This document shows positions 60,511-64,000 of a DNA stretch of 64,000 nucleotides, one piece after another. Origin of the DNA: Ruficoccus sp. ZRK36. Lineage in GTDB: Bacteria; Verrucomicrobiota; Verrucomicrobiia; Opitutales; Cerasicoccaceae. Under the pieces are notes generated by a model, which had not been told where the DNA came from, did no database searches, and was given only the letters and a program-made list of their open reading frames with translations. Both the position numbers and the translations under genes were made by a program. The number at the start of each line of letters is the position of its first letter. Within the stretch, counting starts at the first letter, position 1. The DNA lies in contig NZ_CP080649.1 in the NCBI RefSeq assembly GCF_019603315.1, positions 3,048,176 to 3,112,175 on the forward strand, in the 5' to 3' direction.

Positions 60511-61548
60511 ATGCTCCGAAAACACCACCTGCTGGGACTCTCACTGATACTTTCAGGCCTCGCCTCGGCCCATGCCGGCCAGAAGGTCGCCTACGTCAGT
60601 GTCGATGCCTCCGACAACAACAGCTACAACCTTTACGTGGCCGACCTGTCGGACCTTTCCAGCGCGACCCTCACCTACCAGTACCCCTCCAGTGTCGGCG
60701 AGGCCCCGGTCAACGTGCTGGGCTTTACCTATGGGAACAACGGCTTCTACGTCTCCTACGAATCCGGGTTCTACGACCACACGGTCCAGATCGACTATGT
60801 GACGATGGACGGGCAGTCCAGCTCCTTTGGGTCGATCGATTATTACGATCTGGAGGACTCAGCCAGCACGACTCTCGCCTACTCGGCTCTCACCCAGTCC
60901 GTCTACCTGCTGTTCAAGGATGAGCATGAACTCGAGGACGACGACTACCAGCTCTACCAGGTCAACAGCGGGGGCAGCTCCGTCATCGCGACCGAGAGCC
61001 TCCTGAGCGAGAGCTCGTTTTCCCTGGCGGCAACCGCTGATGGCAGCGGCATCGCCTGGATCATCACCGACGCCTTTGATTCTGCGGCCTACTACACCGA
61101 CCTGAACACACAGGAAACCATCAACAACTTTGACCAGCTGGTCGGGATATCCGGTAACATCAATGTCGGCACCAACGGCGTCGCCTACATCAGCAGCACA
61201 CCCGATGTAGAGTCCTGGGACGTGACGGATGCCGACACATCCCTCACCGAGGTGGATATCAGCTTCCTCGATGTGTACGACGGAGTTTCTGTCACCGAGT
61301 ACAACGGGCTCATGTATGCCTCGGCAGACGGGACCCTCTACAGCTGGGACGCCAGCGATCCGGAGAACACCTTGACCACGTATGATTTCAGTGCCGTTGG
61401 TGGTCTGCCACTGGACTACGTGTTCGTCCCCGAGCCCGCGCACGTGGCGTTTCTCGGAGGGCTGTTTGCCAGCGGGCTGCTGCTGTACCGGGCACGTCGC
61501 TCCAGAGGCCAGCGCCGCAATACAGCCAAGACGACCCCCGCCGCCTAA
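60511..61548 (+). CDS. PEP-CTERM secreted protein
   Basis: The 345-residue protein (ATG 60511) has a signal peptide ending near SAHAG and a PEP-CTERM tail (VPEPAHVAFLGGLFASG, then YRARRSRGQRR). The body has repeated blades such as VAYVSVDASDNNSYNLYVAD and LMYASADGTLYSWD, compatible with a beta-propeller. It lies on the opposite strand between truB and nrnA. Function unknown. Confidence 0.85.
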   Translation: MLRKHHLLGLSLILSGLASAHAGQKVAYVSVDASDNNSYNLYVADLSDLSSATLTYQYPSSVGEAPVNVLGFTYGNNGFYVSYESGFYDHTVQIDYVTMDGQSSSFGSIDYYDLEDSASTTLAYSALTQSVYLLFKDEHELEDDDYQLYQVNSGGSSVIATESLLSESSFSLAATADGSGIAWIITDAFDSAAYYTDLNTQETINNFDQLVGISGNINVGTNGVAYISSTPDVESWDVTDADTSLTEVDISFLDVYDGVSVTEYNGLMYASADGTLYSWDASDPENTLTTYDFSAVGGLPLDYVFVPEPAHVAFLGGLFASGLLLYRARRSRGQRRNTAKTTPAA

Positions 61549-61556
61549 AGGCCCAT

Positions 61557-62555
61557 TTAGCTCGCCGGGGTATTGTCTATCGCGTCGAGATGCTCGGCGG
61601 CAGCCTTGAGGAGCAGGTCACACACCTCCTCCAGCGGACGGTGCTGGTTAAAGCCCGCCGCCGGAGCATGCCCGCCGCCCCCGAACTTCCGGGCCAGCCG
61701 GTCGAGCCGGTAGTTACGGGTTTTCGCCCGCAGGCTGCCTTTGACCTGATTCTCAAACTCCTGCACGAAGATGCCGATATCGACCCCGTCCAGATCGCGC
61801 GCATAGTCCACAAAGCCCTCGGCATCCTCATGGGCGGCGCCGGTCTCCTCAAAGTCCTTTTCACGCAGCGTACCGATGCAGATGCGCTCGCCGTGGACGA
61901 GCTTCAAAGTTCCCAGGAAACGCTGGAGCAGCTTGAGCTTGGCGAGGGGCTCACGCTCAAACAGCTCCCGTGCCACACCACCCGCCGAAGCCCCACAGGC
62001 GCAGAGCCGCGCGCACAGTTCAAATACCTGCCCGCTGGTCGTGGGGAAACGGAACTGGCCGGTGTCGGTCGAGATGCCGACGTAAAGTGCCTGCGCGGTC
62101 ACCGCATCCACGGGCAGGTCGTGGTCGAAAAATAACCCTGTCAGCACCTCGGCAGTAGCCGCCGTGGAGGGCTCCACAAAGTTGTGCCGGGCGTAGTTCG
62201 GGTTAGAAACGTGATGGTCGATATTCGCGAAGGTTTCCGGGAATTTCTTCTCCAGCAGCATACCCACGCGGATCGGATCGGCGCAGTCCACATTGACCGA
62301 CAGGTGCCCCTGCGGGTCGAAGTCCTTCGCCTGCGCCCAGGGCGTATCCGCGATAAACGCCTGCATCACGCGTGGTGCTTCATCGCGATTAACGGCGATC
62401 GCATCCACACCCTGTGTCCGCAGCACACGCGTCAGCGCCACCTGTGAGCCGATGCAGTCCCCGTCCGGCCGCAGGTGCCCGAGTACGGCCACGGGCTTAC
62501 CGCGCAGCTCGGACAGCAGTTGGAGGAAAGATTCGGACAGGTGCGGAAAATACAT
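61557..62555 (-). CDS. nrnA: NrnA-type DHH phosphoesterase (nanoRNase/pAp phosphatase)
   Basis: The 332-residue host enzyme has LGHLRPDGDCIGS (25-37), IDHHV, and GGGGHAPAAG. It removes short oligoribonucleotides and pAp. It commonly sits with truB and ribF; here a PEP-CTERM gene lies between. Length is standard. It is only distantly like the phage DHH enzyme at 18535. Confidence 0.92.
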   Translation of the reverse strand: MYFPHLSESFLQLLSELRGKPVAVLGHLRPDGDCIGSQVALTRVLRTQGVDAIAVNRDEAPRVMQAFIADTPWAQAKDFDPQGHLSVNVDCADPIRVGMLLEKKFPETFANIDHHVSNPNYARHNFVEPSTAATAEVLTGLFFDHDLPVDAVTAQALYVGISTDTGQFRFPTTSGQVFELCARLCACGASAGGVARELFEREPLAKLKLLQRFLGTLKLVHGERICIGTLREKDFEETGAAHEDAEGFVDYARDLDGVDIGIFVQEFENQVKGSLRAKTRNYRLDRLARKFGGGGHAPAAGFNQHRPLEEVCDLLLKAAAEHLDAIDNTPAS

Positions 62556-62769
62556 CGGAACTGTCTTTAGCGGTAAAACACCTGCAAAGACAGGAAAAAG
62601 CGATAAGTGCCCCGAGGCGACGTGCTCTGAAAGCGGCCCTCAGCCCATTAACGACACGCGATAACAGCAACAGGGATTGCCACGACCGGCCCCACCGGAT
62701 GCAGCAACCCCTGCCGGGATCCATGCCGATGCTCCCTCTCACAAGGAGCCGGCACTAGTAATGAATTGA
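62556..62769. other. Short gene-free stretch
   Basis: 214 bp between two leftward genes. I see no convincing gene; a minus-strand frame at 62497-62742 overlaps nrnA and is Arg/Ser-rich. Confidence 0.4.
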
Positions 62770-63600
62770 TCAGGAACGGCGACCGAACAGCTTCATCCGG
62801 CGACCGATAGCCAGGCACATGATACCAAGGCCAACCGCAAGCGCGCTCATCGTCGAGGGCTCAGGAATCGAAATATTCGAGTCTAGAGAGATGTCGTCCA
62901 GATAGATGGTGCCCGGGCTGTTCACCTTTGAGGCGAAGTTGATATTCTGGACCGTCGTCCCCGTACCGATGTTACCCGTACTGGCCAGGTCATCACCGAT
63001 CAGTTCTCCGTTCAGATAGACGTCCATCATCTGTGAGGCCACTGACCCACCATCATAGTTAAGGGTGCTGTCAGAGTTGTTGAAAACGATGCTGATCGTA
63101 TAGGCGGTATCCTGCTGATAGGTCCCGATCTGAGCACCCGGGCTGACATACTGACCACTCCCGACATAGAGAGTGCCATTCTGCATAAACAGTCCCCACA
63201 GCGTATTCCCATTACCGCCCCACGCATTACCACTGATGCGCATGAGCCAGTCCGAGGTGTCGCTGGAGGGATCATAGAAAGAGAAATTCATCTGGCCGGT
63301 CGTAGTCCCGGAAAAGCCCGTGGCCGAGGCCAGTCCCTGGCCAGTGCCATCGACCTGACTGAGCACGGCGTATTTGTTGGACTCGCTGGAGAAGTAGTGC
63401 CCGGTGTCGTTCTCGGCATCGAAGACAACTTCTCCCACCACCTTGGCCTCGCGCCATATTTCTTCGGAGCCGAGCGGTATTGCTGCGCCCGCCGTGTACT
63501 CCTCGAAATCATCAGAGAAGAAAGTCGCCGCCGACGCGGTTGTAGCAATGGCACTCATACCAATGAGGCCGAGAGGGAGCAATTTGCTGAGATAGTTCAT
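62770..63600 (-). CDS. PEP-CTERM secreted protein
   Basis: The 276-residue protein has a signal peptide (SKLLPLGLIGMSAIATTASA) and a PEP-CTERM tail (IPEPSTMSALAVGLG, then KLFGRRS). The middle resembles a concanavalin-like or carbohydrate-binding sandwich (TTTGQMNFSFYDPSSD, then YTISIVFNNSDSTLNYDGG). Its upstream region to the LacI-family gene end is 189 bp. Function unknown; probably a surface or matrix protein. Confidence 0.85.
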   Translation of the reverse strand: MNYLSKLLPLGLIGMSAIATTASAATFFSDDFEEYTAGAAIPLGSEEIWREAKVVGEVVFDAENDTGHYFSSESNKYAVLSQVDGTGQGLASATGFSGTTTGQMNFSFYDPSSDTSDWLMRISGNAWGGNGNTLWGLFMQNGTLYVGSGQYVSPGAQIGTYQQDTAYTISIVFNNSDSTLNYDGGSVASQMMDVYLNGELIGDDLASTGNIGTGTTVQNINFASKVNSPGTIYLDDISLDSNISIPEPSTMSALAVGLGIMCLAIGRRMKLFGRRS

Positions 63601-63789
63601 CGTTGGATCCTTTTCTGGGGTTGGTGTGTATCGTTTGGGGTTACCAGTGCAGATCCTGCCTCAGGTTGCCTACACCCGGACCTATTAACCGGACGGAGGG
63701 CATCCCATCAAAGCTGGTCGATCTGCATGAATCCAACCATGCACCCAAACACACAAAAGATAAAGCTAGCGCCTACTCAAACAGATGAG

Positions 63790-64000
63790 TCAGCGCTTGG
63801 CAGTGACTTTGTCGGGCAGTGTTTTACCCTCGTTCCAGACGCCTTCGATGAGCGTACGCTGCACTTTGACGGGGATGCCCCGATCCCCGCGCATGACGAG
63901 GTTTGTCAGCTTGTCCACCGCGACTTCTCCGATATGGAAAGAGTCTTCGTACATCCCCGTCAGCTCGCTCTGCTCGCTATCGAGCACGGGGCAGGTGAGC
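63790..64000 (-). CDS. LacI-family regulator, C-terminal end only
   Basis: The frame is open at the window edge and ends at 63790. The visible 69 residues (FHIGEVAVDKLTNLVMRGDR, then RTLIEGVWNEGKTL) match the end of LacI-family effector domains, including that of the gene at 1378. It lies upstream of the PEP-CTERM gene on the same strand and could regulate it. Confidence 0.75.
   Translation of the reverse strand, partial: LTCPVLDSEQSELTGMYEDSFHIGEVAVDKLTNLVMRGDRGIPVKVQRTLIEGVWNEGKTLPDKVTAKR

Noticed and set aside
62497-62742. 81-codon leftward frame after the PEP-CTERM gene
   Set aside because: It overlaps nrnA and has an unlikely Arg/Ser/Cys composition. No known family.

Overview
The window looks like a chromosome segment of a Verrucomicrobiota bacterium, probably an Opitutae/Puniceicoccales-type member. 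This is inferred from four secreted proteins with PEP-CTERM tails, a formylglycine sulfatase beside a LacI-type regulator, and many host genes without a clear Shine-Dalgarno site. No rRNA or named marker fixes the species.

Left flank (1-5.7 kb): a sulfatase (cut by the window edge), a divergent LacI-family regulator, a large PEP-CTERM beta-rich surface protein and a secreted heparin-lyase-I-like protein. Together they look like a small locus for a sulfated polysaccharide. Two related palindromes, one on each side of the regulator gene, could be its operators.

Prophage (about 5.77-46.65 kb): a complete temperate phage of about 40.7 kb integrated in a tRNA-Val(UAC) gene. A perfect 155-bp direct repeat marks the ends and the integrase lies at the right end. 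From left to right it holds: a membrane-anchored protein and a secreted thermonuclease (cargo); a leftward early block (XRE regulator, DNA methyltransferase, MazG-like enzyme, RHH protein, several unknowns); a divergent control region with a 43-bp inverted repeat at 12.12 kb; a rightward block of small proteins, a Met-type tRNA and a replication module (initiator with internal 15-bp iterons, primase-helicase, DHH phosphoesterase); terminase, portal, scaffold and SU10-like capsid; tail and fibre genes with two spanin-like proteins; internal virion proteins; and a 2411-residue polyvalent protein with a metallopeptidase motif and a sliding-clamp-like segment. The layout suggests a podovirus-like virion. 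I could not recognise an endolysin.

Right flank (46.7-64 kb): a PEP-CTERM protein, asd, an L,D-transpeptidase and a lipoprotein; a lutABC-type lactate oxidation operon; an aae-like efflux system whose membrane fusion protein is fused to a BtuF-like periplasmic binding domain; ribF, truB and nrnA with a PEP-CTERM gene on the opposite strand between them; another PEP-CTERM gene; and the end of a second LacI-family regulator.

Most notable: the AaeA-BtuF fusion, the giant virion protein, possible origin iterons inside the initiator gene, the extended attachment repeat that suggests an earlier related integration, and the phage DHH enzyme.
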